Origin: Kalaharituber pfeilii
Taxonomy: Eukaryota; Ascomycota; Pezizomycetes; Pezizales; Pezizaceae
Direction: 5' to 3'
Assembly (NCBI GenBank): GCA_015179045.1
Contig: WHUZ01000118.1
Span: forward strand, 1-64,000
DNA length: 64,000 nt
Below the pieces are notes generated by a model. The model did not search any database. It had not been told where the DNA came from and saw only the letters and a program-made list of their open reading frames with translations. The position numbers and the translations under genes were made by a program. Below are positions 32,193 through 43,329 of this stretch, piece by piece (within the stretch, counting starts at the first letter, position 1; every line of letters begins with the position of its first letter).

Positions 32193-33945
32193 ACTAGAGT
32201 GCTTCACCTAGAATCCGATCATCACCGGGAAACCGATCAAGTCCATTAACTTACATACAGAGCTGCTGTGAATGCAAATGACACTCAAGTGGCCTCAAAT
32301 TAAAGCCAGAGCATGGGAGAACATAGTAAACTATTTTCTGCACTTATTTTTCCCAGCTTGTCGCACCTGAGGGGTGATATATACTGGAATATATGCAATC
32401 CTATTCTAGTGTATACTTTTGAGTCACCATATGTGAATGAGATTACCTGAGGCCTTTGCATCTCAGTATATCCTCTATTGCTTATGCTAAGTAAGTACAC
32501 CAAGTTTTGTGATCATTGGACCTATCAGTACAGAGTTACTGCCATGTCAAAAAATACATTTTCGCTTACTTAGATTGGTAGCGGTATTGAGCTATTATTT
32601 GATGAGAAAGATGCACAGAGACTCTGTAAAGCTATATAATTGTAGTACACGCATAGGGAAATGTTTTCTGAATAGATTGCAGCATTGACAAATAGTCGAG
32701 GCAGTTGAGCACTACAAGATATACATATATGTAAAATCCTAACTTCCTCACATAGTACGTAGTAGTGTATGCCCAATATGAGTCGCTAGAGGTTTAGAAA
32801 CATGCCTTAGCACTGTCATGCTATTGCTTGTAAGCTTATATATGATATACATGACTCCATTAGATCCTATAGGACTACTATAACCGCACCAGTGAGTAAG
32901 TATCGAATGTGTATTATAAGCAGTGAATAATATACATATTATACTTATAGAACTAATACCTATGAGATACATGGCAGTGGAAATAAGTTTACTAGTCAAG
33001 TCTCATATTGTCCTTAATGTAATATAAGTCCGTATGGTATAGACCCTTATTAGAATAGAAATGAATACTTCAACAGTATAAGTAATAAAGATAGTACGCA
33101 CAGAGAATTAACCTGTACCAAGTGAAAAAGAAACTTGACTAGCAATTCTAACTAGTTGTTCTTAGCAGTTCATATCACCTTTATGATAGCAACACATTTT
33201 ACTGCTGTCACATAGCGCATGCATGGTATATACATATGCATATATATTCGATATGTAGTGCTCATTCTGAGTCAGCCCTTTAGTACCCCATCAAGTGGTA
33301 GCAGTGCCGGTGATAGTACATGAAGCTAGCAGACTATGTTTCCGAACCTCTAGTGACCCATATTGGCATACACTACTACGTACTATGTGAGGAAGTTAGG
33401 ATTTTACATATATGTATATCTTGTAGTGCTCAACTACTCCGACTATTTGTCAATGCTGCAATCTATTCAGAAAACATTTCCCTATGCGTGTATTACAATT
33501 ATATAGCTTTACAGAGTCTCTGTGCATCTTTCTCATCAAATAATAGCTCAATACCGCTACCAATCTAAGTAAGCGAAAATGTATTTTTTGACATGGCAGT
33601 AACTCTGTACTGATAAGTCCAATGATCACAAAACTTGGTGTACTTACTTAGCATAAGCAATAGAGGATATATTGAGATGCAAAGGCCTCAGGTAATCTCA
33701 TTCACATATGGTGACTCAAAAGTATACGCTAGAATAGGATTGCATATATTCCAGTATATATCACCCCTCAGGTGCGACAAGCTGGGAAAAAAAAGTGCAG
33801 GAAATAATTGACTATGTTCTCCCATGCTCTGGCTTTAATTTGAGGCCACTTGAGTGTCATTTGCATTCACAGCAGCTCTGTATGTAAGTTAATGGACTTG
33901 ATCGGTTTCCCGGTGATGATCGGTTTCTAGGTGAAGCACTCTAGT
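32193..33945. mobile_element. Foldback element with ~600-bp inverted arms (1.75 kb)
   Basis: Arms 32193-32790 and 33355-33945 are near-identical inverted copies. They start ACTAGAGTGCTTCACCTAGA and continue CCGATCATCACCGGG. Both encode the same 60-residue stretch in opposite directions, confirming the symmetry. The 560-bp centre is AT-rich and non-coding. No TSD could be fixed. It starts just after a LINE tail. Confidence 0.8.
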
Positions 33946-34099
33946 GCCGCAATCTGTAAAATTGAACTATAATTGAGAGACATCTCGAAGTGAATAATAA
34001 AAATAGACTAAGAAGAAGATATGAGTAGTTGAGAGTTAGGTGTAGTTTGAGACTCGGAGTAGGTTAGGCAGGCTTTAAAATTAAGTCGATATTTAGAAG

Positions 34100-35640
34100 T
34101 TAGAAGCTGAAAGTTAATACTTAAATATTTGTAGGTAGCGAGCTATAAGAAGCAAGCAGTAATTAATAAGCAGTTATCAGCTAGCAATAATTAGCGACAA
34201 ATGATCAACTAGTAGTAACTAGTGATCAACGATTATCAGGAAGCAACTAGCAAGCAATGATCAACTAACAGTGATCAGTAGTTATTAGATAGTAACTAGT
34301 GAGTGATAATCAATGAATAGTGATCAGCTGGAAATAAGTAGTAAATAATAATTTAGCAAGTAGTGAGTAGCATATAGTATATAGCAAGTAAAGAGTAGTG
34401 AATAGTAAGCAGTAACTAGCGAGTAGTCAGTAGTGAGTAGTGAGTAGTGAGTAGTAAGTACCGAGCAGTAAGTAGTGAGTAGATAGTGGGAGTAAGTAGT
34501 GAGTAGCAAGCAATGAGCAGTGACCAGTGAGTAGTAAGCAGTGAGCAGTGGCACTAGCGTTCGCACTCGGTTTGAATTCTGAGTTGGTTTTTCTGAGTGA
34601 GTTGGGTTTCGGGTTGGTTTGTCATGCCGTAAAACATACCCGACTTGGCTGCCGAGTGAGCCGGTATGAGTTATATGTAATGGCGTGACTGAGTCGGTGT
34701 GATAATATACAACTACTACTCAGTTCCTGAGTGAGTTTATAGCAGGGCCAGAGGAATTTTGTTAAAGGCTTACACCGATTCAGCTCACACCGATGCGAAC
34801 ACTACAGCGAGTAGTAGGCATGAGTAGCAAGAAGTGAGCTGTACGTAAAGAGAGATCAATTGGAAATAATTACTATAGCAAGTAGCAAGTAGTAAGTAGT
34901 GAGTAGCAAGTAGCAAGTAGTAAGTAGTGAGTAGCAAGTAGCAAGTAGTAAGTAGTGAGTAGGTAGTGGAAGTAAGTAGTGAGTAGCGAGCAGTAAGCAG
35001 TAAGCAGTGAGTACTCTTGTAGAATATTTCTGAACTGGAATTACTGATAATTGAGTCTACCAAGGTTGTTGTACTTTACTCTTATTGCTATTGCTGTTGA
35101 GATAGGTGGCTTCGAGTAAGTAGTGAGTAGCAAGCAATGAGCAATGAGTTGTTATGACTGAGTCGATGTATAATGTACAACTACTACTCGGCAGCTGAGC
35201 TGGTGTTGTGAACAGGCAGAGGGTATACGATGATACTACGTCTGCATGTACGAAAGGACCGGGTCTAGACTTGGCGGAGCAGTGAAGCAGGCAAAGGCAA
35301 TCAATTCATGTCAAGTAACGTAGGCAATGTATAGCAAGTAAGTCCGCAGAAAGAAGAAAGAAAAACACACTGCTTGGACATCTCCCACTACATCCACACC
35401 TTCGCCTATATATCACTAGCATATGACTAAGGCAGACCTTAACCGTAAGCCAAGAAATGACCAAGCTCTCCGCCGGCAATTTCTCTCATTTATCCCACAG
35501 TATTAGCCGAGTACACACATATGCTACAAAACTCAATACCGACTCAGCTCACACCGATGCGAATATGCTATAAGTAACGATTAGCAAGTAGTGAATACCG
35601 AGTAGATAGCAAGTAATAAAGAGAGCTCAGCTGAAAATAA
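34100..35640. repeat. AGTAGTAAGTAGTGAGTAGCAAG simple-repeat region
   Basis: Irregular iterations of AGTA/GTGAGTAGCAAG blocks occupy 34130-34560, 34790-35010, 35100-35150 and 35570-35640. They are separated by related unique pieces carrying GACTGAGTCGGTGTGATAA (34687) and its partial inverse TCACACCGATGCG (34782 and 35545). Open frames here are repeat artefacts. No gene. Confidence 0.75.
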
Positions 35641-35679
35641 TTAGCAAATAATAATTCAGTAAGAAACATAAGAGATGGC

Positions 35680-36900
35680 CTAAAATAATTTTTTATATTT
35701 CAAGAAATTAAGAATCGAAATCAAGAATTAGTATAGTGATATGATATTAGTAAGGATTATCCATTCCCTTTTTGAAACCGAACCTGGAGCCTACTGTAGG
35801 CAGAGGCTAAAAATAATAGTCAGGGCACGACAACAGAGGGCACTTTAGTAATAGAAATTTATTTACTAATTCTATAGTATAGACTAGCCTTATATGTACT
35901 TTGACAAATGGCCTGAAATAAATTTTTATATCAAGAAATTAAGAAGCGAAATCAAGAAATAGTATAACTGGGTGCCTTCCGCTAAGGATTTATGTGAAAT
36001 TCAAACCAAATTTTACCAGGGTACGTTTCCACTGCAAGCAGGGGTAGTTTCTCTAAGCACTTGGACGTGAGTAAATAATAAATCAAGAAAACTTTTTGTT
36101 TATGCAGACATTTACACCTTAAATGCAGAAATTATGAGCCAGTGAACAAGCTGTCAATCTCACCACCAAAGACAACAGAAGCTCTCAAGCATCAAGAGAG
36201 AGCACTAGATCTTAAGAAACAGCAGTCAAGTTCTGCTGGCAAGCACTAGGTAGCAGTCAGGTATTAATATATCTGAAAAGTGAAAGAGTAGAGGAGGCTG
36301 AACTGTCGGAGTGAAAATTTCTCGCTAGAGCATAAGAATGCATTACTGGATATCACATATGCAAGCAGGAATAGGTGCGAATGATGCAAATGTGAATTTA
36401 AATATCCTCTATATGGTATAGTTATTGTAGACTATGCTACTTCAGCAGTAGTGTACTCTAACTAACTGCTTTTGAAATTTATTGTTTATTGTTTATTCAA
36501 GTGAGTATTTTGAAAAGGGGGGGGGTACCCCTCTTTCAAAAAATTGTTTCGAACACTCTACCAAACAATAAAACAGGGATACGGACCCCGGTTTTATTTC
36601 AAAGCAGGGGTTTGAATTTCACATAAATCCTTAGCGGAAGGCACCCACTATATAGTATTCCTAAATAAAGATTTTCTATTCACTTTTCCAAACTGAAACA
36701 GATAAACTGCAGAGACTACTTTAGTGATAGAAGTTTAATTACTAATTCTAAGTGTAGACTAGCCTTATATATAGTTTGAGAAACGGCCTGAAATAATTTT
36801 TATATTTCAAGAAATTAAGAATCAAAATCAAGAAATACTATAGCCATACTGTATTATTAAAAGATTATCCATTTACTTTTTGAAACCGAATCGGATGAAC
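35680..36900 (+). repeat. Three diverged copies of a ~200-bp AT-rich unit
   Basis: GGCCTGAAATAATTTTTATA, TCAAGAAATTAAGAATC and TTTTTGAAACCGAA recur near 35680, 35905 and 36780, with ACTTTAGTAATAGAA...TAGACTAGCCTTATAT between. A MITE right end (35798-35830) and the element at 35970-36646 interrupt them. 36900-37150 is AT-rich without features. Confidence 0.65.
35970..36646. mobile_element. TIR element with 3-bp TSD (PIF/Harbinger-like, 677 bp)
   Basis: TIRs GGGTGCCTTCCGCTAAGGAT of 38 bp read inward from both ends, and ACT flanks both sides (35967-35969 and 36647-36649). A G-rich end and 3-bp target fit PIF/Harbinger, though ACT is not the usual TAA-type target. Short in-frame pieces (PPKTTEALKHQERALDLKK) suggest a decayed protein, not identified. 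Confidence 0.65.
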
Positions 36901-37151
36901 TCCAGGCTTTACTTTTATTACTGAGAAAGGGAAAGTTGCATGAAGGAAGAATTATATACTTTTTTATATAGTAGTAACTTATATAGTAATATAATAAAGT
37001 ATAATAAATAGATAGAGTTCAAGTTAGAGCTTAAGTTTTAAGAGTTTGAAAAAGTTAAACTATGAAGTTAAGAATAAAATATTAAAAGTTAGTACTAAAT
37101 AGTTTTCAGATAATGAATTTATATATTAAAGTTAAACTATAACTTGAAAGA

Positions 37152-37788
37152 GGTCACGCACGGCGGCGGGCAGGTGCTGCTAAGGGATACGATCGGTTCA
37201 GCGGTTCCGGTTCAGCGGCGAAGGCAGGCTATGGTGAAAAGGCAGAGAAGATCAGGTACTGAATTAGATCTAGGGATTGACAAGAATAACAAGAACTTAT
37301 GGACTGCGAGGAACCATATGGGTCTATTAAGAAGACAAGACAACAGACAAGGAGAGAAGGAACTATTTACATGAGGGCAAGATAGAGCCTATACATACAT
37401 GATAGGTTCATTAGCTAAGAAACGTAATATAAAGGTAGAATGCAGCGACGAGGGCAGTAGTAAGAATAGAGTGGTGAAGGCAGAGTTTTCACTATAGCAC
37501 TACTTTAGCAGGCAGGTAGGCTATACTGGCAGGCGGGCTATACTGGCAGGTAGGCTATACTGCCAGGCGGGCTATACTAGCAGGCGGGCTGTACTGGCAG
37601 GCGGGCTATACTAGCAGGCGGACTATACTAGCAGGCGGGCTGTACTGGCAGGCGGGCTATACTGGCAGCGTGCTAGCTACCTATAGCTAGCCGGTTCTAT
37701 AAGCTTGCCGGCTGTTGGCGGGAGGCGGTCATGGCTTGCCGGCGGTTGTAGCTTAGTGTACGGAGACTGTAGGGCGTGGACTGTGACA
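37152..37788 (-). mobile_element. Solo LTR (minus), 637 bp, TSD AAAGA
   Basis: On the minus strand it begins TGTCACAGTCCACGCCC and ends GCGTGACC (final CA mutated). AAAGA flanks both ends (37147-37151 and 37789-37793). It contains about ten 17-bp units GGCGGGCTATACTAGCA (37500-37675) and the TCCTTGTCTGTTGTCTTG block shared with the LTR at 56251. Gypsy-type by its 5-bp TSD and TGT...ACA ends; no internal region remains to prove it. Confidence 0.8.
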
Positions 37789-37793
37789 AAAGA

Positions 37794-38559
37794 GAGATAT
37801 AAGTTGTTATATAAAAGATTAAGAAAAAAGTAAGTATAAGACTCTTTTATAAAGAGTTTAAGAGAAAAAGAATATTTAAAAATAGAAGCTAACTATTACA
37901 GAAAAATATTTAAAAATAGAAATTAAATAGTATATAAAAATATTTAGAAATAAAAGCTAGCTAATATAAAAAACCTTTTAAAATAGTCTCGTAACTTTTA
38001 AAAATAATAAGATAGTAATTAAAATACATGTAGCTATGGAATAGAAACTAATAATTTTATAAAATTAATTTATTATAAACTTCTAATTTAGAGTAAAAGT
38101 TTAAGAGAATAAAGACTAATTTATTATAATACTTTTATATATTTCAAATATTTCTTTTAGTAATTATTTTAATAATATATATATATAATTTTTAAAAATT
38201 CTACTATTATATTAATAATTATTTATTAATAATATTATATAACTTTATTATTTTTCTTTCAATTTTTTTTTTTTTTTTTTTTTTAATTTTTTACTTAAAA
38301 ACTCTACTTTTTTATTTTTTATTTTTGTTAATATACTATAATTAAATTTAATCTTAGAACTTTAAAGTATAAAAGAAATATATTATATATAAAAGTATAT
38401 AAAAAAGAATATATTTAAAAATATATATATATATATAATATATAAGATTTTATATAAGAGAATAAACTATTAAATTTAATTAATCTACTAAAATTCTCTA
38501 ATATTATATAATATATATATATCTTACTACCTTAAGAAATAGTATTTTATATATATTCT
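37794..38559. other. AT-rich spacer between two LTRs
   Basis: Extremely AT-rich, with runs of TATATA and T. No open frame of note. The composition is what long-standing mutation of repeated DNA would leave. Confidence 0.7.
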
Positions 38560-39240
38560 TCTATTGTTACAGCCCACGCCCTACAGTCTCCGCACACTAA
38601 GCCACAACCGCCGGCTAGCCATGACCGCCGGCAAGCCATGACCGCCTCCCGCCAACAGCCGGCAAGCTCATAGAACCGGCTAGCTATAGGTAGCTAGCAA
38701 GCGCCAGTATAGCCCGCCTGCCACCTGCCAGTATAGCCCGCCTGCCAGTATAGCCCGCCTACTAGCATGGCCCGCCTGCCAGTATAGCCCGCCTGCCAGT
38801 TTAGTCCACCTGCTATCATAGTATACCCCGCCTGCCAGTACAGCCCGCCTGCTAGTATAATCCGCCTGCTACTATAGCCCGCCTGCCAGTTTTTTTTTTT
38901 TTTTTTCTTTTCTTTTATATCATTAATCGCGTGCCGCCCTAAGGGCTATGGCGATTTAGTTACATATGAGATAATAGGAAAAGAGCAAAAACCAATTAAC
39001 ACGAGCGTTTTGTCCCCGGCTCCAGTGTGAAGGGGGAAGTACCAAGTTCTGCCTGTGAGTGTCCCGGAGTTACAGGCGTCAAAGAAGAAAAACAGTCTCG
39101 GTCTATTTCCGTCCCCTGTCCCACTCGTAATTGCAGGACCTCAACCATTTCCCTCCCAGTCTTACTCTCTCCAGCTCAACGTGCTTCTCCAGGTATAATA
39201 CGACTGAGCTTGTCAATTTTCCCTCCTCCACTTGGACCAC

Positions 39241-40181
39241 GCCATAGTGGAGTCTACCCCGTCACCTCCCGGGGTGAGTCTTGGTCTCGTTTCTGACTCT
39301 TAAGGCTGAGACGGCCTTACATACCCCTTTCAGGGCCACTATGTGGATTATTGCGCCTTTGCACCTTAAGCCCCTTCGCTTAGCTTCCGCTCCCTTCAGA
39401 ACCAACTGCCGATAACTACACCTGCCGAGTTGCAGTCCATGCCCTCACCTGTGCCCAGTGGCATTTCGACCCTTAGGCTCCCCACAGGACTCGAAGCACA
39501 GGTTTAACATTTCATGACTAGTGGTTCTGTAGCATAGTGGTGAGTGATCCCGAAGCTTTGAGCATTGAAACAGCGGGGACCGACACCGGCTTTAGAACCG
39601 TCCTGTCGAGCCCTCTAAGCCCCTACAGCTTAGAGACTGCCGCCCAGAAGTTTTCAGGCTTCCTTCCAGCTACCAAGGCTAGTCCACTGCTAGATCAAAC
39701 TTGTAGCTTTCCAGGCCGTCGAGGATGATCAGTCTGCAGTTGTGACTACCATGGCCCACAGTGTCTCGCCAGGTATCCTAATCCTGAAAGTAGTCCTCTT
39801 GGATAGAGGTGCACGTACTCTCAGTGACCAGTCCTCTACCAAACTAACCAATGGGTCTGCGGGAGAGCTCCAGCTATGCAAAGTCAGTGCTGCACATTCT
39901 GGTGACGCCCAGCTATGCAAATCTATTCTGCCCTGGCTATGCGCACCCAATCCTGCACATTCCGGTCACTCAACCTAGCCAATCCTGTGACTGCCCACGA
40001 GGGGTGACCTATCTCTCACGCTAGCACTTGCACATGTGGGCCAGTTCGTTAACCTGGTAGCAGAGAGTCGGTTGGTTTTAGGAGGTATGTCCACGAAGGT
40101 TACTCCCTCTTCCCTTGGTTGGATCGCTCCCACCAGGGCTCATTCGTGGGTGGCGGGCTCCGGCTTTGCCAGTCGCACCCG
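39241..40181. mobile_element. 941-bp unclassified insertion carrying a tRNA-like module
   Basis: It interrupts ORF1 precisely: CCAC stands on both sides (39237-39240 and 40182-40185), and removing the insert plus one CCAC restores the reading frame. No TIR, no poly-A, no long frame. It starts GCCATAGTGGAGTCTACC and contains the tRNA-Gln-like sequence at 39523-39599 plus two CCAGCTATGCAAA repeats (near 39870 and 39910). Not a LINE tail or known LTR. A SINE-like origin is possible, but a 4-bp TSD and the absence of an A-tail do not fit well. Confidence 0.6.
39523..39599 (+). tRNA. Degenerate tRNA-Gln(UUG)-like sequence
   Basis: GGTTCTG at 39523 pairs fully with TAGAACC at 39593-39599 (one G-T). 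TAGCATAGTGG matches the polymerase III A box. CTTTGAG forms an anticodon loop with TTG, and four of five anticodon-stem pairs hold. The T arm is poor (GGGACCGACACC instead of GGTTCGANTCC), so a functional tRNA is unlikely. Best read as a tRNA-derived module of a mobile element or a pseudogene. Confidence 0.45.
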
Positions 40182-41280
40182 CCACCTCCTTTCTTCTCAA
40201 CCACCAACTTCCAACTGTCTGCCCCAGATCTTTGTTTGTGGCCTCCAACCATTTCCGGACATTCCCCAGATTCTTTCTAAGGGCTATTCCGTGTATGACA
40301 ATGCCGTTTCTTGTCTTAGTGGTGGTTTCGGGGGTGCTGGTCGGGACGGGTGTAGGGGACTTTGTCGTGCATGCGGGGTGTGGGGCGGTAGTCTTGCGTC
40401 CCTTTGGGTCCGGTTGGGTGATCGGAGGTTTTTCCGGCTCTGTACGCTGGGCTGCGGGAGGGGGTGTGGGTGTGTTGGAGCTTGTCACCGCGGTCTTTTC
40501 TGCCTCCCTGTCGTTTAGTTGACGCTTAAAGGCGTACTTGTCTTGGGGCAACGCTGCCTTGCCCTTGCGCTTCTTGAATGCGGCAGGGGAGGGCGCGCTG
40601 GGGGCTCCTTGCTGTTCCCCGATAGCTCTTCTGAGCACTGGGTGGTGATGGTGCTGAGTCCCAGCTTTTCTATCGTGGGCTGCACCAGAGGTGTCTCTAT
40701 AATGGTGAGGGGGCTAAGCCCCAGGGCCTCGGGTGGTGGGGGTGGTGGGGGTGGTGGAGGGGCGGCGGCGGGGGTGGGGGGTGGGGCAGCCAGCCAGGTT
40801 GGTCGGGGATCGTCTGGACCTCCGACGTGTATCGTCAACGATGTGCCCTTGTCGAATCTTATGGCTAAGAGCGACCCCTCTGCTGGGGAGTGGTCTCTCT
40901 CTGCCCTGTATTTCCATAGTGAGGCGATTACCCTGCCCCATGAGATACCCGCGTCTCTTAGCTTGTCGACCACCACCCACTATCCCTCTCGACATTTCTG
41001 TTGAGCTCAATGACAGAAATGCTTCAAGGGATATGTTATTCTTGTCAAATTCCTAGATCCAATTCAGTACTTGATCTTCTCTGCCACCATGGCCTGCCAT
41101 CGCCGCTGAACCAGAACCGCTGAACTAGAACAGCTGAACCGCTACCTGCGAGCCTCTCCTGTCAAGCCTCTCCTGTCAAGTTTGTCAAGCCTCTGCCGTT
41201 CAGCGCTTGCAAAACTACTGTTACCCTGAACCGGTCGTATCCCTTAGCAGCACCAGCTCGCCGTCGCGTGTGACATCTAA

Positions 41281-41938
41281 AATATATAAGAAGAAAAAAG
41301 AATTATACTTTATATATATATATAACTGAATCTAAAATAGTGGATGAAAAGTACAGCTATTAAATATTATGCAAATATTTATACCTGCTGAACATTCTAC
41401 ACTTTACAGTACCATACCTAATGCTAGAGATATTACGTTTGAAAATATAGGGGAAGGGGTGTCAAGAAAACCTGCACAACTCGGTCGCCAGGCACTACTA
41501 GCTAATAGTAAATCTTACAAAAACTTTGAGATTAAAAATAATGGCATGAGTTAATCCAGTATTGTACGAAGCATATCGACGAACCCCCATTTCAATAGTC
41601 ATCCACATGTAGGCCCAAGAAACTTCCTCCCTAGCCATCAACAAGCCAAACTAAACTGTGCGTAACAATTACCCTTGCCCTTCCTTGCGCCTATCGCAGC
41701 GTTCCAGAAAATAGCAAAAGTGCAAATCGGTGAAAGGAGTGAATTGTAGAAACAACAGCAGGAACAAAAACACAACGACGGAGGAAAAGTGATTTTAGCC
41801 AGTAAAATCTACGCTAAGTTGCAGGCACATCAAATGGCTGAACACCAAGAGTGATTTCGTTCAATGTCTAGTGTGGCAGGAGGTGCATGTCGGAGTCAGA
41901 ACCTTGGTCCAACCGGATATATGTTAGCAACCATCCGC
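41281..41938. other. Unassigned DNA
   Basis: AT-rich start, then unique sequence. A 61-codon plus frame (41369-41554) has no recognisable feature. Confidence 0.4.
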
Positions 41939-42764
41939 TTACGGCTTGTACATTTTTTTCAGAGTAGAGTGTGAAACCTTATCAATAATTTGAATAACAC
42001 CATTGCTTGTAATGTAATCATCATCAACAATGAGGGAATCATTGAGAAATATTTTCCTTCCTTCCAATGTCACTGTAATCTGATTGCCCCTTTTGTTCAT
42101 ATATGTTGCTCCATCTTGGAATCTGGGAGTATATCCAACTGGATCACCGATAATTGTGTGGTCATCTAAGAAAGCCTGCAATTCTTCTCTGGTGGAGTTA
42201 AAGACATCTAGTCCGGATGCCCAAAAAGTCTCCGGTGTGGGAGCCAAAAATGTGGCTTTCTTTTCACAGGATATTGCATTGAGTGCTTCGGGCACCCTGT
42301 CAAAAATTCTGTTCAGGTAGTGGTAGTTCACCCATGCCACCGTAGTTGCAAAAGACGAGGCGAACACGAAAATCCTTCAAGTGTATGCCCATTTATTAGT
42401 GAGCAGTAACATACCATGCAATGTGTTGGACTTGACGCTGGCAACAGCAATGTGTGCACATACCTGTCGATTGGGTAAATCCATCCACTGTTGAACATGA
42501 TTGCTTGTTGCAGTATACGAGCTTTTTGTCCGCCACCAGTGGTTACCTCGCCCCAGGGCTTGTATGTTCTTCCTTCTGGGGGCTTCACTACTTTTGCAAA
42601 TATAGGGTCCTCGGTCTCCTCCATATCACCTGTAAAGGCAACCATGCCATGTGGGTTCGTGGGAGGTGTAGCTCTTCTGCCGCTTTTCGGTGGTGGTAAT
42701 CCAGCTCCGGGCTTTTTGCACACGGCGTCTTTGGCAACATCATTATCTTGATTTCGAGGCCATA

Positions 42765-42805
<41 letters not shown>

Positions 42806-43325
42806 ATAACCCCGCTTGTAGCACGTGGCCATGGCAGGGTCCCTGGGCAAGCCCTCGAAGCCCGGAGACAGGCTTAACAAACCCCCCTCTCCCCCCTCCC
42901 CTCTTCTCCACACTTTCGCACCCCGGCAAGCAAACTTCCCCGACGGCAAACCGCACGGCGCCCTAGAACCTGATCCCGGAGAAGAACCTTTCCAACTCAT
43001 CCCACTCCTCCCCATTCTCTGCTGTCCTTTTCCAGTTCTTCCCCATATCCCCCCATTCTCGAAAGCCTTCGGAATTGCCCGTGAGCAGTACTATGCTGCG
43101 GTCACTTAGATATGCATCCACGGCACTGTTGATCGGTGCAAATGCAACGATGCCGCTGACAGTGTATATTGGATGCGGATTCGCTAGAAGAAAATCAGCC
43201 CACCGGTCGAGGCCACTCCTTCTCAGCGTTGCATCCAGAGGTAGCAGATCGCCCTGCGCGAGAACATTTGAGACCAGCAAAAGATAGGTCAGGGTAACAA
43301 AGAGGATGTAATTGAATGGGGCCAT
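41939..43325 (-). pseudogene. Secreted fasciclin (FAS1) domain protein, broken by a retroelement
   Basis: Starts at ATG 43323-43325 with a signal peptide (MAPFNYILFVTLTYLLLVSN). The beginning of a first FAS1 domain follows (LDATLRRSGLDRWADFLLAN, GIVAFAPINSAVDAYLSD). The frame then runs into foreign sequence and stops. Coding resumes at about 42768 (RNQDNDVAKDAVCKKPGAGL ... TTGGGQKARILQQAIMFNSG, YPIDR) and crosses an 89-nt intron (42375-42463, GTATGT donor). It finishes with a second FAS1 domain (FLAPTPETFW, LQAFLDDHTIIGD, GVIQIIDKV) and a stop at 41939. FAS1 proteins are usually wall-associated adhesion proteins. The interruption is a family B retroelement with its poly-A at 42773-42798. Only a truncated first part could be made. 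Confidence 0.75.
42770..42890 (-). mobile_element. Family B retroelement end inside the FAS1 gene
   Basis: Minus strand: GCCTGTCTCCGGGCTTCGAG, then GACCCTGCCATGGCC, GCGGGGTTATGTGATTT and a long poly-A. It matches 62084-62182 over about 95 bp. The 5' limit is uncertain; the foreign part may extend to about 43080. No clean TSD was found. Confidence 0.7.
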
Positions 43326-43329
43326 GTGT

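Larger units (their letters stand above)
39106..40976 (-). pseudogene. LINE ORF1 (Gag-like) of half-LINE 2, interrupted
   Basis: N-terminal VVDKLRDAGISWGRVIASLW, then a Pro-rich stretch (PPPPPP), a frameshift near 40620, KKRKGKAALPQDKYAFKRQL, and the RRM-like GIVIHGIALRKNLGNVRKWL. The conserved WWLRRKEV is cut at 40186. The protein resumes at 39240 with VQVEEGKLTSSVVLYLEK and ends LGGKWLRSCNYEWDRGRK, TAG. The join across the insert is exactly in frame, which dates the insertion after this ORF1 arrived. Confidence 0.75.
38889..41020 (-). mobile_element. Half-LINE 2: ORF1 plus family A tail, no ORF2
   Basis: On the minus strand: ORF1 from about 40976, interrupted by a 941-bp insertion (39241-40181), ORF1 end at 39106-39108. 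About 100 nt follow, then the family A end with ATCGC...GCGAT stem, TAATGATAT and poly-A at 38889. Net length about 1.2 kb with no ORF2. This is the same architecture as 22307-25728, in an unrelated target. 5' limit and TSD not resolved. Confidence 0.7.
38565..41275 (+). mobile_element. Solo LTR (plus) of the same family, split by a half-LINE
   Basis: Starts TGTTACAGCCCACGCCC and ends CGTGTGACA at 41275. Flanks are TCTAT (38560-38564) and TCTAA (41276-41280), a TSD with one change. The left part (38565-38888) carries the 17-bp units as GCCAGTATAGCCCGCCT. The right part (about 41030-41275) resumes with TTATTCTTGTCAAATTCC as in the 37152 LTR. About 250 bp of LTR are missing where the half-LINE sits. 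Confidence 0.75.

Noticed and set aside
34324..35063. Leucine/tyrosine-rich minus-strand frames
   Set aside because: Translations of the AGTAGTAAGTAGTGAG simple repeat.
39027..39296. 89-codon plus-strand frame near the second half-LINE
   Set aside because: Antisense to the C-terminal part of the LINE ORF1 and its 3' UTR.
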